This document shows, in pieces, positions 52,995 to 63,200 of a stretch of 64,000 bases of DNA; position 1 is the first letter of the stretch; each line of letters starts with the position of its first letter. The translations under genes were made by a program, and so were the position numbers. This stretch comes from Aestuariibacter sp. GS-14 (lineage in GTDB: Bacteria > Pseudomonadota > Gammaproteobacteria > Enterobacterales > Alteromonadaceae), in contig NZ_VHIP01000007.1 in NCBI RefSeq assembly GCF_006494365.1, forward strand, positions 1 to 64,000, in the 5' to 3' direction. The notes beneath the pieces are model-generated. The model worked only from the letters and a program-made list of their open reading frames with translations, was not told the DNA's origin and searched no databases.

Positions 52995-53241
52995 GTATCC
53001 TGTGGCTGATGTTTAATTTCAACAGAATATTGTGCTTTTCTGCCTGAAAAATAAGCGTAAACAGGCTGGGTATTCGCTATTTTCTGAGTGGGATAAACTT
53101 GATGGTTTTGTTTATGTATTTGAAATTTAATACTTAAACTTGTTTTTTGGTGTATTGATGCGTTTGCGATTTCGTTAACTTTTTTGAAAAGTTTTTATTA
53201 CAAATTAATGGCTTAGATAGCCTGCAAAACGCATCTGCCAA

Positions 53242-54483
53242 TCAGGATGACAAACGCTGGCTTAACGCGCCGCGATAGGCGTCGATAGCCGGTATCAAAC
53301 TACAAATAAGTGTTGCGACCATAATAATCCCCACCACTATCAGGCTGTGCAGGTTAAATACGTTGGCCGATATGAACATACCGTACTCACTGGCTAACCA
53401 GTCTGTCGACAGTGTAAACACCGTAAATACCAGTATTAAGGCAGAGGCACTGGCTGCTACCGACAGCAATAACGCTTCTATCAAAACCAAACGAAAAATC
53501 GTACCTGCACCGGCACCAATAATACGTAGCACGGCAATTTCTTTCTCCCGCTGCTGCATGGACGCGAGTAACATGGTGGACAGCCCGAATAGTGATGACA
53601 ACATGATTAACAGGCTGATAAACCGCAACAGGTTTTCAATACCCGACATCATCTGCCACATTTCAGCTAATGCAACGCCCGGCAGAATGGCCATCAGGCG
53701 GTCGTCAGGGTAATTGTTGAGTTCGCGCTGTAAGGTAAACGTCGCAAATTTGCTGGTGAGTCCCAGCATAATGGCCGACACACTGTCTACTTTCAGAAGC
53801 TGAGGGTCAGCCTCTTCCGGGTGTTCCAAAAGCGCGTGTAACTGCGAGGGAGGCAGGTGCATCGCTTCTATACCTGCCAGTGAAACGTGCACGGTGTTGT
53901 CTACCGGCGTGCCGGTTGGCGCCAGAATCCCGGTAACGGTGAAGGGCGATTCGTCGTGATTGTGAAAACTCACCGCGCCCATACCATGAGCAATAACAAT
54001 GTCATCGCCCACCTTGTAGTTCAGGGTGTTGGCAACATCAGCACCAATAACGGTGCCAAAATTGCCAGAAAACGTATTGCCTTTGGCAAAGGTGAGTGGT
54101 TGTTTATTGCCGTATTTGTAGTGCTCAAAATAGGCCTGAGTGGTGCCCAACACGCGAAAGCCTTTGTGTGAATCGCCCAAAGAAATTGGAATTGCCCAGC
54201 TTACCTGCGGGTGGTTTTGCAGCATGGTATAGCTTGCATAATCAATATTGTTGGTGGGCGAGCCCATCCTGAATACGCTGTACAGTAGTAAATTGAGCTG
54301 GCCACTGGGCGCACCCACTATTAGATCAACATCGGACACCGTGCGGTTAAAGCTGGCTTGGGCCTGTAATCGAACATGCTCGACGCTCAGCAACACACTT
54401 ATGCTGATCAGAAGGGACAAAAAGGTCAGTGCAAGCGATTTGCCGCGGCTTTTCAGGCTGCTCAAGGCAAACGACATTAACAT
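53242..54483 (-). CDS. FtsX-type ABC transporter permease
   Basis: A 413-residue inner-membrane protein with an N-terminal transmembrane helix (about 15-35), a large periplasmic domain (about 36-275) and three helices toward the C-terminus (about 290-310, 335-360, 380-400). This is the MacB/FtsX/LolC topology of extrusion-type ABC systems that move lipids or peptides or act mechanically on the periplasm. The motif ASMQQREKEIAVLRIIGAGAGTIFRLVLIEALLLS is diagnostic. It overlaps the end of the ATPase gene by 7 bases, with GGAG upstream. No membrane-fusion protein or outer-membrane factor is adjacent. The substrate is unknown. Confidence 0.88.
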   Translation of the reverse strand: MLMSFALSSLKSRGKSLALTFLSLLISISVLLSVEHVRLQAQASFNRTVSDVDLIVGAPSGQLNLLLYSVFRMGSPTNNIDYASYTMLQNHPQVSWAIPISLGDSHKGFRVLGTTQAYFEHYKYGNKQPLTFAKGNTFSGNFGTVIGADVANTLNYKVGDDIVIAHGMGAVSFHNHDESPFTVTGILAPTGTPVDNTVHVSLAGIEAMHLPPSQLHALLEHPEEADPQLLKVDSVSAIMLGLTSKFATFTLQRELNNYPDDRLMAILPGVALAEMWQMMSGIENLLRFISLLIMLSSLFGLSTMLLASMQQREKEIAVLRIIGAGAGTIFRLVLIEALLLSVAASASALILVFTVFTLSTDWLASEYGMFISANVFNLHSLIVVGIIMVATLICSLIPAIDAYRGALSQRLSS

Positions 54484-55184
54484 GCGTTTGTCTCCTCAAA
54501 CACGAGAATGTCGTTCACTGACACGCGGGATGTTAAGTACTTACTGAGCGACTGATCATGACTCACAAAAATAAGCGTAGTGTTATGCGCCTCACATAAA
54601 TCAATAAGCAGCGTCATGAAGGCATCTCTGGCATCGGCGTCCAGTGCGGAGGTAGGTTCATCCACCAGTAATATTTCCGGTTCGTTCACCAAAGCTCGTG
54701 CAATCGCAACGCGCTGCTGTTGACCCACGCTCAATTGCTGCGCTTTTTTTTGAAGTACATCTGCCGGGAGATGCAATGCATTAATTAACGTTTTTAATCG
54801 GTCGTTATTTGGGGGGAGATTGCCAGCAAAATGCGCAGCTAACCGAATATTCTGCGCAACAGTTAGATGCGATATCAAATTGAACTGCTGAAATACCACA
54901 CCAATATGACGGGCTCGAAAGCGATCGCGTTTGGATTCCGTTAGTGCAGAAAACGGCTCGTCGAGAATCGTAATACTGCCCTGTTCAGGAGTGAGAATGC
55001 CCGACAGCAGATTTAGCAGAGTGGTTTTACCTGAGCCCGACTTACCGTGTAAAAAAATGCGCTCACCTTGTTTTACCTGCCAGTCTGCAATCCGCAGGGT
55101 GTTTTTGCTTTGTGGATAACAAAACGACACGGCATTCAACTGAATTACAGCGGATTCGGCGAGGTTGGGTAGCGAGGCGTTCAT
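54477..55184 (-). CDS. ABC transporter ATP-binding protein (LolD/MacB-type)
   Basis: About 235 residues. Walker A is GKSGSGKTT, the Q-loop VFQQFNLI, the signature LSVGQQQR, Walker B ILLVDEP and the H-loop FVSHD. I place the start at ATG 55184 because the longer frame to 55391 has no ABC similarity and crosses the likely promoter. The ATPase and the permease that overlaps it by 7 bases form a two-gene extrusion transporter. Family members of this size energise LolCE, FtsX or MacB-type permeases. Specific function unknown. Confidence 0.9.
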   Translation of the reverse strand: MNASLPNLAESAVIQLNAVSFCYPQSKNTLRIADWQVKQGERIFLHGKSGSGKTTLLNLLSGILTPEQGSITILDEPFSALTESKRDRFRARHIGVVFQQFNLISHLTVAQNIRLAAHFAGNLPPNNDRLKTLINALHLPADVLQKKAQQLSVGQQQRVAIARALVNEPEILLVDEPTSALDADARDAFMTLLIDLCEAHNTTLIFVSHDQSLSKYLTSRVSVNDILVFEETNAC

Positions 55185-55416
55185 CACAGTTATTGTCTGG
55201 TTAATGGCTTTTTGTGCTAATTGAATTGGTTCCCAGTGTAGAGGTTTACCTATATCGATACAAAATATTCCTGCAGCGGAAATTCGACAATTGGTCTGTT
55301 CTGAATCCGATACCTCAAGTTCACCTGTGTACCTGTAACTTTCATCGATTGAAATAACAGTAATCGTCACGCATTGGTGTAGTATTCTCACTAAGTTTGT
55401 TTATGTACTGATTCTT

Positions 55417-56331
55417 ATGGCTTCTGTTTTTAAAACCATTTACGCCAATCGTTTAGCGACGGTGATGCTTGCTTGTGCTGCAATCAGTTTAACCGCCTGC
55501 GCCGCGGCTCCCGTTCCGCTAAAAGCGGGTGCTTATGTTGAAGAGGTTGTCTCGTTTAATCAGATTGCGCCGGTTGTTGAGGCACTCAATCAACGGTATC
55601 AGCCTGAAAACGTGCTAATCGTGTCAGATATCGACAATACCTTACTTACCAACAACGGCGGTTTGGGAGGCGATATCTGGTATCAGTGGCAGCGCGGAAA
55701 ATTACCAGTTAAACCATCACCCGAGCAAAGTGTGAGTTGTTTGTTTGAGGATGTGATTGGCATGCTTTACGAGCTAAGCCCCATGGCATTAACCGAACCT
55801 CAGGTGCCTGCGCTGATAACCGAATGGCAATCTGCCGGAAACCCCTTGATGTTGCTCACTTCCCGCTCTCCCGATTACCGCTCTCCTACGGAAAGAGAAT
55901 TATTGAATAAAGGGATTAATACGCGCATTTCGGCACTGCTTCCTAAAGATGGTAGCAACCCGGAATACCGGGAAAAGCTGGAACGTGAAATGAGCTATAG
56001 CCGGGGAATAATGATGACCACTGGCATGCACAAAGGAAAGATGCTGGAGTGGATTCTCAATAAAACCGGCCGCGAATTTGCCGCCATCGTCTTTATTGAC
56101 GACTCACAACACAACATCGACGATATGTTCGGGAGCTGGCAAAACAAACCGGTAGAGATGGCTATTTTTCACTATACCCAGGTAGAAACAAAGCGTATTG
56201 AAAAATTTGGACAGGTGTTAAATACTGAACAAGCTGATGCGTTGGCTAACGATTATGTGGCGTTAAGCCAAACACTCAAATCCGTGTTTCCCAAACGATA
56301 TGAAAGTGGCCGTTGTTTGAGTACACAATAA
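55417..56331 (+). CDS. HAD-fold lipoprotein (DUF2608-like)
   Basis: A 304-residue lipoprotein (signal ending LTA-C). The HAD motif I is LIVSDIDNTLLT, and later FIDDSQHNIDDM matches the acidic motif IV, so the catalytic aspartates are present. The motif order and size resemble DUF2608-type HAD proteins and more loosely acid phosphatases. It would be a periplasmic or membrane-anchored phosphatase. No clear ribosome site precedes the ATG. Its upstream region is shared with the ABC exporter genes in the other direction. No operon partner. Confidence 0.78.
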   Translation: MASVFKTIYANRLATVMLACAAISLTACAAAPVPLKAGAYVEEVVSFNQIAPVVEALNQRYQPENVLIVSDIDNTLLTNNGGLGGDIWYQWQRGKLPVKPSPEQSVSCLFEDVIGMLYELSPMALTEPQVPALITEWQSAGNPLMLLTSRSPDYRSPTERELLNKGINTRISALLPKDGSNPEYREKLEREMSYSRGIMMTTGMHKGKMLEWILNKTGREFAAIVFIDDSQHNIDDMFGSWQNKPVEMAIFHYTQVETKRIEKFGQVLNTEQADALANDYVALSQTLKSVFPKRYESGRCLSTQ

Positions 56332-56378
56332 TATTGCATTAGCTGCCCGGTTTTCTGGTGCCTTGTTTTCGGTTTCCG

Positions 56379-56420
56379 TTAACCGGCTTACGGTAACCGG
56401 TTGTCTGCTACCGGTTATTG
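56379..56420. repeat. cluster of ACCGG-centred short repeats
   Basis: TAACCGG at 56379-56385 and at 56394-56400 and TACCGGT at 56409-56415 recur about every 15 bases. The last sits in TGCTACCGGTTATT, sharing ten bases with the pectate-lyase operator. AACCGG...CCGGTT also forms an inverted repeat. The block lies downstream of both converging genes, so a promoter role is unlikely. Confidence 0.35.
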
Positions 56421-56460
56421 GCGTAGTTCCTCGTATTGGCGGTTGATGTTGCCGACTGCC

Positions 56461-57600
56461 CTACACACGGATCTTTAAGCTGATCAGTAGCGCCAGCACC
56501 ATTAAGCCAACAATAATGTGCAGTGACACAGGCAGGCTGAACAGCTCAGCCCCAAACCCTACCAAAGCCGGTCCTGCCAATACCCCGGCATAACCTAATG
56601 TAGATACCGCGGTAACGGCCATGGATTCAGGCATGACGGTTTGCTTGCCGGTGGCTGAAAACATAATGGGTACAATATTAGCGCAACCAAAACCAATCAA
56701 CGCGTAGCCTGCTAATGCCAGTTGCCAGGTATCGGTATGCAAGGTAAGCAGGAAGCCAAAAATGGCGGTTAATGCACCGGCGTTTATCACAATTCTCGGG
56801 CCCATGGATGATACAATTTTATCGCCCGTTAAGCGGCCAATGGTCATTGCCACGGAGAAACTGGCGACACCCAGCCCGGCGCTCGACGTTTCAATGTTCA
56901 TAAACTCGGTTAAGTAGATCCCGCTCCAGTCCAGTACGGTACCTTCCGAAAGAAATAGAATGCTGCACACCAGGCCTATCAGCACCACAATACTGCGAGG
57001 CATAATCATGATTGGTCCCGACGAATTCTCTGCGTTATTCAGCAGTCCAGTGAGGCTGTATAACAGCATAGCCACAACCAGTATTGACGTTACAACACAA
57101 GCAAGCATAACAGGCACGTCCAGCGAAAGTTGCGTTGTCATTACCAACGCGCCAGCCATGCCGCCCAAACTGTAAAACCCGTGGAAGCCAGACATCAGTG
57201 GTTTGTCTGAGGCCTTTTCAACCACCACTGCCTGAATGTTCATTGCACAGTCGGTTAAGCCAATGCTCATTCCAAACAGGAACAGTGTGAATGCCAGGCT
57301 ATAGATGCTCTCCATCATCGGGATAAGTAAAAAGAGTATCGCAAAACTCAGTACAGAGGCAGTAAGCAGGCGCTTGCAACCAATACGGCCAGCCCATACT
57401 CCTGCTAGCGGCATGCCCGCCAGGGCGCCAGCGCCAAGACACAGCAAAAGTCCGCCAATCACGCCGTCACTGATCTGCACATTGTATTTTACGAAGGGAA
57501 TAATCGATGCCCAGGCCGCTGTAATCATGCCGGCACTGAGGAACATGATACGGGTAGCCAGGCGTGTTTGCGGTGTATTATTTGAGACTGAGTTGTCCAT
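56461..57600 (-). CDS. MFS transporter of the YbjJ type
   Basis: A 379-residue major facilitator protein with about 12 membrane segments. WASIIPFVKYNVQISDGVIGGLLLCLGAGALAGMPLAGVWAGRIGCKRLL carries the loop 2-3 signature, and MNIQAVVVEK with SGFHGFYSLGGMAGAL are typical of the E. coli YbjJ-like group. The substrate is unknown. It is divergent from a DeoR-family sugar regulator across about 160 bases with a short palindrome, which suggests control by that regulator and a sugar or sugar-derivative as cargo. Confidence 0.85.
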   Translation of the reverse strand: MDNSVSNNTPQTRLATRIMFLSAGMITAAWASIIPFVKYNVQISDGVIGGLLLCLGAGALAGMPLAGVWAGRIGCKRLLTASVLSFAILFLLIPMMESIYSLAFTLFLFGMSIGLTDCAMNIQAVVVEKASDKPLMSGFHGFYSLGGMAGALVMTTQLSLDVPVMLACVVTSILVVAMLLYSLTGLLNNAENSSGPIMIMPRSIVVLIGLVCSILFLSEGTVLDWSGIYLTEFMNIETSSAGLGVASFSVAMTIGRLTGDKIVSSMGPRIVINAGALTAIFGFLLTLHTDTWQLALAGYALIGFGCANIVPIMFSATGKQTVMPESMAVTAVSTLGYAGVLAGPALVGFGAELFSLPVSLHIIVGLMVLALLISLKIRV

Positions 57601-57638
57601 GTTGGCGGATATAAAATGTTCGTTTTCATTATGGTAAA

Positions 57639-57651
57639 CGATATCATATCG
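57639..57651. promoter_or_regulatory. palindrome between the MFS and deoR-like genes
   Basis: CGATATCATATCG is a perfect 13-base odd palindrome 38 bases before the MFS start and about 110 before the regulator. A plausible binding site for the adjacent DeoR-family protein. Confidence 0.4.
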
Positions 57652-57762
57652 CTAAAGCTGATTTAAATAAACACAAATAAACCAATATAAAAATAAATGA
57701 ACAAATTGAATGAGTCGTGTAGTATTCATTGGTTAGCGTAGCAAGCAATACAGGTTTTGATT

Positions 57763-58527
57763 GTGGAAAAATACTCGCCTGAAGAACGGCATCAGCACAT
57801 TATTGAACAGCTCAGATCACAAAATAAGGTAATGGCGTCCGAGCTGGCAGAACGTTTAGGCACGACGGAAGCAACCATACGTCGCGATCTCAGACATCTT
57901 GCCGAACAGGGTTTGTGCAAGCGCATTCACGGTGGGGCAATGTCGTTTGCGCCAGCGTCAGGCACCCAGCAAGAACGATTGCAGCGCAATAGCGATGAAA
58001 AGCAACGTCTTGCCGGCCGGGCTTTAACCGTTGTAAAAGCACACCAATTGATATTCTTGGATGCATCCAGTACCAATTTAATTCTGGCCGGGATGTTACC
58101 AAAAGATAAGCAACTCACTGTGGTAACCAACAGTCCGTTAATTGCACTTTGTTTGTTGGAACAGAACGCGGTTAAAGTGATTCAAATTGGAGGAGAGTTA
58201 GACCCAATAGTAGGCGGAGCGGTTGATAATGTAGCTATCCAGGCTCTCAGCCGATTTCACTTTGATATCTGTTTTCTGGGGGTGTGTGCCTGGTCTTCGG
58301 AGCATGGTTTTAGCGCCAATAATTTCCAGGATGCCGAATTCAAACGGGTAGCGGCATCGCGTTCCAGCGAATCGGTGGTCATGATCACGCAGGATAAAGT
58401 TGACGTATTCGGGCGATATCCGTTTTTAGCATCAGATCAGTTGGGTTGTTTGATTAGCAGTGACCACAGTAATGCCTTGCACGCGGTGTTTGCCAATGCA
58501 ACCTGTCAATGGATAACCACGCAATAA
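57763..58527 (+). CDS. DeoR-family transcriptional regulator
   Basis: About 254 residues. The N-terminal HTH (RHQHIIEQLRSQNKVMASELAERLGTTEATIRRDLRHLAEQG, then CKRIHGGA) is the DeoR signature. The C-terminal sugar-phosphate sensor fold includes FLDASSTNLILAGML and GGELDPIVGGAVD. It probably binds a phosphorylated sugar. I favour GTG 57763 as the start because AGG then lies eight bases upstream; TTG 57757 is too close. It is divergent from the YbjJ-like transporter and 157 bases ahead of pectate lyase, but a control role over the pectin genes is not supported, since their shared operator looks LacI-type. Confidence 0.88.
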   Translation: MEKYSPEERHQHIIEQLRSQNKVMASELAERLGTTEATIRRDLRHLAEQGLCKRIHGGAMSFAPASGTQQERLQRNSDEKQRLAGRALTVVKAHQLIFLDASSTNLILAGMLPKDKQLTVVTNSPLIALCLLEQNAVKVIQIGGELDPIVGGAVDNVAIQALSRFHFDICFLGVCAWSSEHGFSANNFQDAEFKRVAASRSSESVVMITQDKVDVFGRYPFLASDQLGCLISSDHSNALHAVFANATCQWITTQ

Positions 58528-58608
58528 TAGATGGGACAAAAGCAACAAAGATGTGAAAATAGTTATCAGGTTGTAAATGCAGTCACATTGGTGTATTTTT
58601 GATTGAAA

Positions 58609-58622
58609 TGCTACCGGTGGCA
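58609..58622 (+). promoter_or_regulatory. LacI-type operator of pectate lyase
   Basis: TGCTACCGGTGGCA is a CG-centred near-palindrome about 60 bases before the lyase start. It differs by one base from the perfect palindrome in front of the TBDR at 60125-60138. Confidence 0.6.
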
Positions 58623-58684
58623 CAATAAAGTTATTTACAATTAGCCAGTCGGTTTACAACGTGAATTTTCAAAGGTGGTTCATT

Positions 58685-59953
58685 ATGGCAAAAGCCATTA
58701 CGCTTTTTTGCACGCTAATCTGGTTTGCGCTTTCCCTCTCTCAGGCTCAGGCTGGCGGGCCTGAAAAGGCCTTCGATGGTGCTTTGGGATTTGGTCAGTA
58801 TACTCAGGGCGGACGTGGTGGAAAATTACTTGTTGTAACGTCTTTGGCCGATAATCCCGAACACCCGGAACCCGGTACACTGCGCCATGCTGTTAAGCAA
58901 AAAGGCCCGCGTATTATCGAATTTGCGGTGTCAGGGGTAATTCATCTGCAAGATGTGCTGGAGATTACCCAGGATAATGTCACCATAAACGGGCAGACAT
59001 CCCCCTATGGCATTGTGGTCACCGGTGCACAGACATCGATTAAAGCGAATCAGGTCATCCTGCGTTATCTGCGCTTTCGTCCCGGAGCCGAACAAGGGGA
59101 AGGCGATGCGTTAAATGCCAGAGACAGACAACATATCATTATTGATCATTGCTCGTTGAGTTGGGCAAACGATGAGGTTGCATCTTTTTATAATAATCAA
59201 TGGTTTACTTTGCAGAACTCAATCGTTTCCGAGAGCTTGAAAGAAGCAGGACACCACAAAGGCAGTCACGGATATGGCGGTATTTGGGGCGGCGCTAAAG
59301 CCAGCTTCATTCGTAACCTGATAGCCCACCACGACAGCCGTAACCCGCGTATTAATGGCTATCGGCTAAAACCGCCTTATTCGCAATCTGAGACGCTGGT
59401 TGATATTCGCAACAACGTGTTTTTTAACTGGGGCGATAATAGTGGATATGGTGCAGAAGGCGGGAAGTTCAACTTAATTAATAACTACTATAAACCTGGC
59501 CCAGCCTCTGAGGCAGAACATTTTTTCCAATTCTGGTCGAGTACTGATTTACCCGGTACCCAGGCATATGTTGCGGGTAATGTTATACACGGAAAGCCTG
59601 AGGTAGAAAGTAACAACCGCCTGGGATTGTCGGTAAAAAACCAGAATAAAATGTCGCAGCAGGAAGTTGAAGATGTGTATTCATCTGCATTAGTAAATAG
59701 CCCATTTGAACAGCCTGAGGGTGCTACGTTGTCAGCTAACGACGCATTTGATTTGCTGATTGTGAAAGCGGATGTTGGTGCAAACCAAAATGCCCACGGC
59801 GCGTTTCAGGATTCAGTAGATATGCGATTACTGAATGAAGTAAAGCGGGGCGAAGCCACGTTTGGCAACGGGCTGATTAACACTGAACACACTGTGTTGG
59901 GTGCTGGTGGCTGGGCCGCCTATGCGTTGGAATTTTCTGCCAAAACTCACTAA
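58685..59953 (+). CDS. secreted pectate lyase (PL1 family)
   Basis: About 422 residues with a signal peptide ending in SQAQA-GG. It cleaves polygalacturonate by beta-elimination. The N-terminal GALGFGQYTQGGRGGKLLVVTSLAD and TLRHAVKQKGPRIIEFAVSG, the right-handed beta-helix (IIIDHCSLSWANDEVASFY) and the catalytic Arg region HHDSRNPRIN are typical of PL1. GTG 58661 is possible, but ATG 58685 has AAAGGTGG upstream and gives a better signal peptide. It shares an operator with the downstream TBDR, so the two probably form a pectin/galacturonate regulon with the lipoprotein that follows. Confidence 0.92.
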   Translation: MAKAITLFCTLIWFALSLSQAQAGGPEKAFDGALGFGQYTQGGRGGKLLVVTSLADNPEHPEPGTLRHAVKQKGPRIIEFAVSGVIHLQDVLEITQDNVTINGQTSPYGIVVTGAQTSIKANQVILRYLRFRPGAEQGEGDALNARDRQHIIIDHCSLSWANDEVASFYNNQWFTLQNSIVSESLKEAGHHKGSHGYGGIWGGAKASFIRNLIAHHDSRNPRINGYRLKPPYSQSETLVDIRNNVFFNWGDNSGYGAEGGKFNLINNYYKPGPASEAEHFFQFWSSTDLPGTQAYVAGNVIHGKPEVESNNRLGLSVKNQNKMSQQEVEDVYSSALVNSPFEQPEGATLSANDAFDLLIVKADVGANQNAHGAFQDSVDMRLLNEVKRGEATFGNGLINTEHTVLGAGGWAAYALEFSAKTH

Positions 59954-59966
59954 ATAACTTAAGAAT

Positions 59967-59987
59967 GAGACACGTTTTACGTGTCTC
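59967..59987 (+). terminator. hairpin after pectate lyase
   Basis: GAGACACG / CGTGTCTC form an 8-bp stem with a 5-base loop 13 bases past the stop. The following sequence is not T-rich, so termination may be partial. Confidence 0.5.
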
Positions 59988-60124
59988 TGCCTGCACCGTT
60001 AACGGGTGCTATTTTACTGTTTTCCCTTTGTTTGCCCTTTTTCACTCTGCTGTTACTATTTCTTTCCTAACCTGTGCTATTTCTGTTAATAAAATGTTGA
60101 TCTCGTGATTTAATGGCGATATAT

Positions 60125-60138
60125 TGCCACCGGTGGCA
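60125..60138 (+). promoter_or_regulatory. perfect 14-bp operator of the pectin-locus TBDR
   Basis: TGCCACCGGTGGCA is a perfect palindrome 99 bases before the TBDR start. With the copy at 58609-58622 it defines a two-gene regulon in the window. The CG centre is characteristic of LacI-family regulators. Confidence 0.7.
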
Positions 60139-60236
60139 CTGGTTTGGTGTGTTATGCCTGTTGTACCTGCCATCAGAAAAAATTATATCGCCACTCATCA
60201 ACACCAGCCTGCGGGCTCGTGTCTGGAGAAAGGATT

Positions 60237-63200
60237 ATGAGAACATTTAAGTTAAACGCGGTAATGGCCTGCCTGGCATTCAGTTTGCCCGTTTACGCAC
60301 AGCAAGCTTCGACCCCGGCCGAACAGCAAGCGCAACAAGAAAAAGCCAACGCCACAGCACAGCAGTCTGCTCAACCAGAAGCAGATGCTCAGCAAGCCGA
60401 ACAAAATGCAGAACAACAAGATCTGGAAATCATCCAGGTTAAAGGCGTTAAGACGGCAGATTTAAAAGCCCGTGACCTTGAACGAATGAAAGACGGATTC
60501 AGTTCTGTTATTTCTACCGACGAACTGGGTAACTTTGTTGACCAGAACGTAGCCGAGTCGTTACGCCGTCTGCCAGGTGTTACGCTTCAGCGTAGCGAAG
60601 GCGAAGGTAAATTTGTAGCCGTTCGGGGTCTTGGTCCCAGCTTCGTTACAGTTAGTATGAACGGCGCTGAAATGGCCGGTGCAGGTGAAGACCGGGCAGT
60701 GAGTCTGGATGCCTTACCGGCGGATTTATTGGGTACTATCGAAGTACTAAAATCACTCACACCGGATCAAAACCTGAACTCCATTGGTGGTACGGTAAAC
60801 GTAAGAGCTATTTCGGCTTTTGATCGCGGTAAAGAAACGCTGAACCTGAAAATCCAGGACGCTTACAACGAGCTTCGCGAGTCGCATTCTCCCCGCTTCA
60901 GTCTGAACGGCACCGAATTACTGATGGGCGACAAAATCGGTATCGGTTACGCATTGTCGTATGAAGACCGCGAAACGCTGATAGACGAAACCCGTCATCA
61001 CAGCACAAACGAAATGAATTTCTATCGCGCCGATTTCCCGCTATCAGCTGACGACATCGCTGCCGGTAATTTGGGACCAGAAATACTGGCCCCATCGCAA
61101 CTGGAAATTCGTCGTGAGATTGCCGATCGCACCCGCACTGCAGGTGCACTGAACGTTGAATATAAGCCATCGGATGATGCTTATTACTATATCAAAGGCA
61201 CCTACACTAAATATGAAGACGGTGACTTTGCCCTGCGTGAGTTTTACGACTTCCAGGATGCCGGTTCGTTTGGCAGTAACGAAATACTGTACGTAAACGA
61301 CCAGACCAAAGAATTTATCCTGTCTGACATCGACGTGTTCCATCAGCAATTTATTCAGGAAAGTACCAACGAAACCACTACGTTCAGTATTGGGGGAAGA
61401 AATACCTTCGATAAAACCTGGATCCTGGATTATGAATACGCCCGTTCCAAGTCAGAAGAAGACTCCCGTGGCGACCGTCGGGTGCAGTTCCGTGAACGCG
61501 ACTTAATTGTGTATGGTCAGGGCTCGCGTAACAACATTAAAGCCCAGGTGATGACACCTGAAGAGGCCGCCGCATTCGCCGGGTTGGACTATACCGACGA
61601 CATGTTTGGCAGTTCTGGTCGTGGTGATGCCAGTGATTTGAGTAACTTCGAATTTGATAACCTGTTCCTTGAAGGCGGTTTGCGCACTGATGATCTGGAA
61701 AGCTTCCAGGTAAACCTGCGCAAAGACGTGTACAGCGACTATATCAACTACATCAAAGTAGGTGGCTTGTTTACACAGCGCTACTACGATCGCGATAAAA
61801 ACCGTTGGAGCTTCGACCCTTCTGCTGCCGATTGTAACGGCGACCAGGCGTGTATTGATGTTGTGAATTCCAGTCTGGCAGATTATGTCAGCGCCATTCC
61901 TGCTAACAGTACATTCCAGTATCCGTTTGAAAGTGCGGCCACGGTGGATGCTATGGTTGCGGTTACTCGCCAAACGGTAGAAAGCGCGACGAATGGCGAA
62001 GAGTCAATTGAGAGCACGAAAGGCGATTACACCATTAACGAAGACACCAAAGCCTTGTATGCCATGACAGAAATTCCGTTGGGTGCAGATGCAACGCTGA
62101 TCACAGGTGTGCGTTGGGTGGAAACTGAATTTGCTTCTACCGGCTTTATGTCACTGGAAAACGATGACTTTGAGTTTAATGGTGCTGGAAACGGCAGCCT
62201 GGACATCGCTATTCCATTACCGGAAGCATCCATTAAGTACAGTGAGTTCTTCCCAAGTGCTCATTTGCGTTACGAGCCTACCGAAAATATTTTGGTACGC
62301 GGCGCGGTATGGAGCAGCTTTACCCGTCCTTCATTTAGTCAGGCTCGCGCCTATGCAACGTTCGACAGCGACATTGAATTGTGTCCGCCTGCCAGTGACA
62401 ACTGTGATGACTCACAGGGTGGAGCAAGCATTCGCCAGTTGCAGGATTACATTCTGGCCTCAGACAACGCGTTGGACGTAGGTAACCCTAACCTCACGGC
62501 GATGACGTCAATTAACTACGACGCGTCATTAAGCTGGTACGCCAGTGAAAACCTGTTTATGGAAATTGGCCTGTTTTACAAAGATATTAAAAACTTCATT
62601 GTTGATGTAAACGGTATTTCCATGTCATTGGCTGACCTGCCAGTGAGTTTGCCGGTAAATCAGGTAACGCAATTCGTTATTCCCCAGGATCTGGTTTTGG
62701 ATGAAATCAACATCACACTAAACGGTGACAAAGCCAAAGTGTACGGTGTGGAACTGAGTTACAACCAGTATTTTGAAAACGGCTTCTTTATTCAGTCTAA
62801 CGCTACCTTCCTCGACAGTGATGCGCGTTTGGATGGCACGGTTCGTCAGGGCTCATTGCCTCTGCCAGATCAGGCTGACCAGACTTTCAACTTCACGGTT
62901 GGCTGGGAAAACGAAGTGTTCTCGGCGCGGTTAATTACTAACTACCGGTCTGAGATCCTTGAGCAAATCGGTTCTTGTCCGACGACTGCTGATGTGAGCA
63001 ATGTGAAAACCTGTAAGATCTGGGGAGACCAGTATCAGGCGGGTTACACCAGCGTAGATATGAAACTGAAATACGACCTTAGCGAAAACATACAGTTGTA
63101 TTTCGATGCGCTGAATCTGACTTCGGCTGAAGACCTGCGCTACTTCGAGGGTAATGAATACAGCGGTGGCAACATCCTGTACCAGAAAGAAGTGTACGGC

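Larger units (their letters stand above)
52704..53241. other. 538-base gene-free control region of the GH3 operon
   Basis: No coding frame here is convincing. The half next to GH3 contains an inverted-repeat leader element (52807-52870) and the LacI-type operator at 52981-52994. The half next to the ABC permease gene is AT-rich, with no recognisable signal. The long distance from operator to GH3 start implies a transcribed leader of more than 200 bases. Confidence 0.7.

Noticed and set aside
57763-60138. DeoR protein as regulator of the pectin genes
   Set aside because: The common site of lyase and TBDR is a CG-centred LacI-type palindrome that does not occur in the regulator's own divergent promoter region.
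61503-61973. 156-residue minus-strand frame inside the pectin TBDR
   Set aside because: Antisense shadow of a well-supported receptor, with no ribosome site or family motif.
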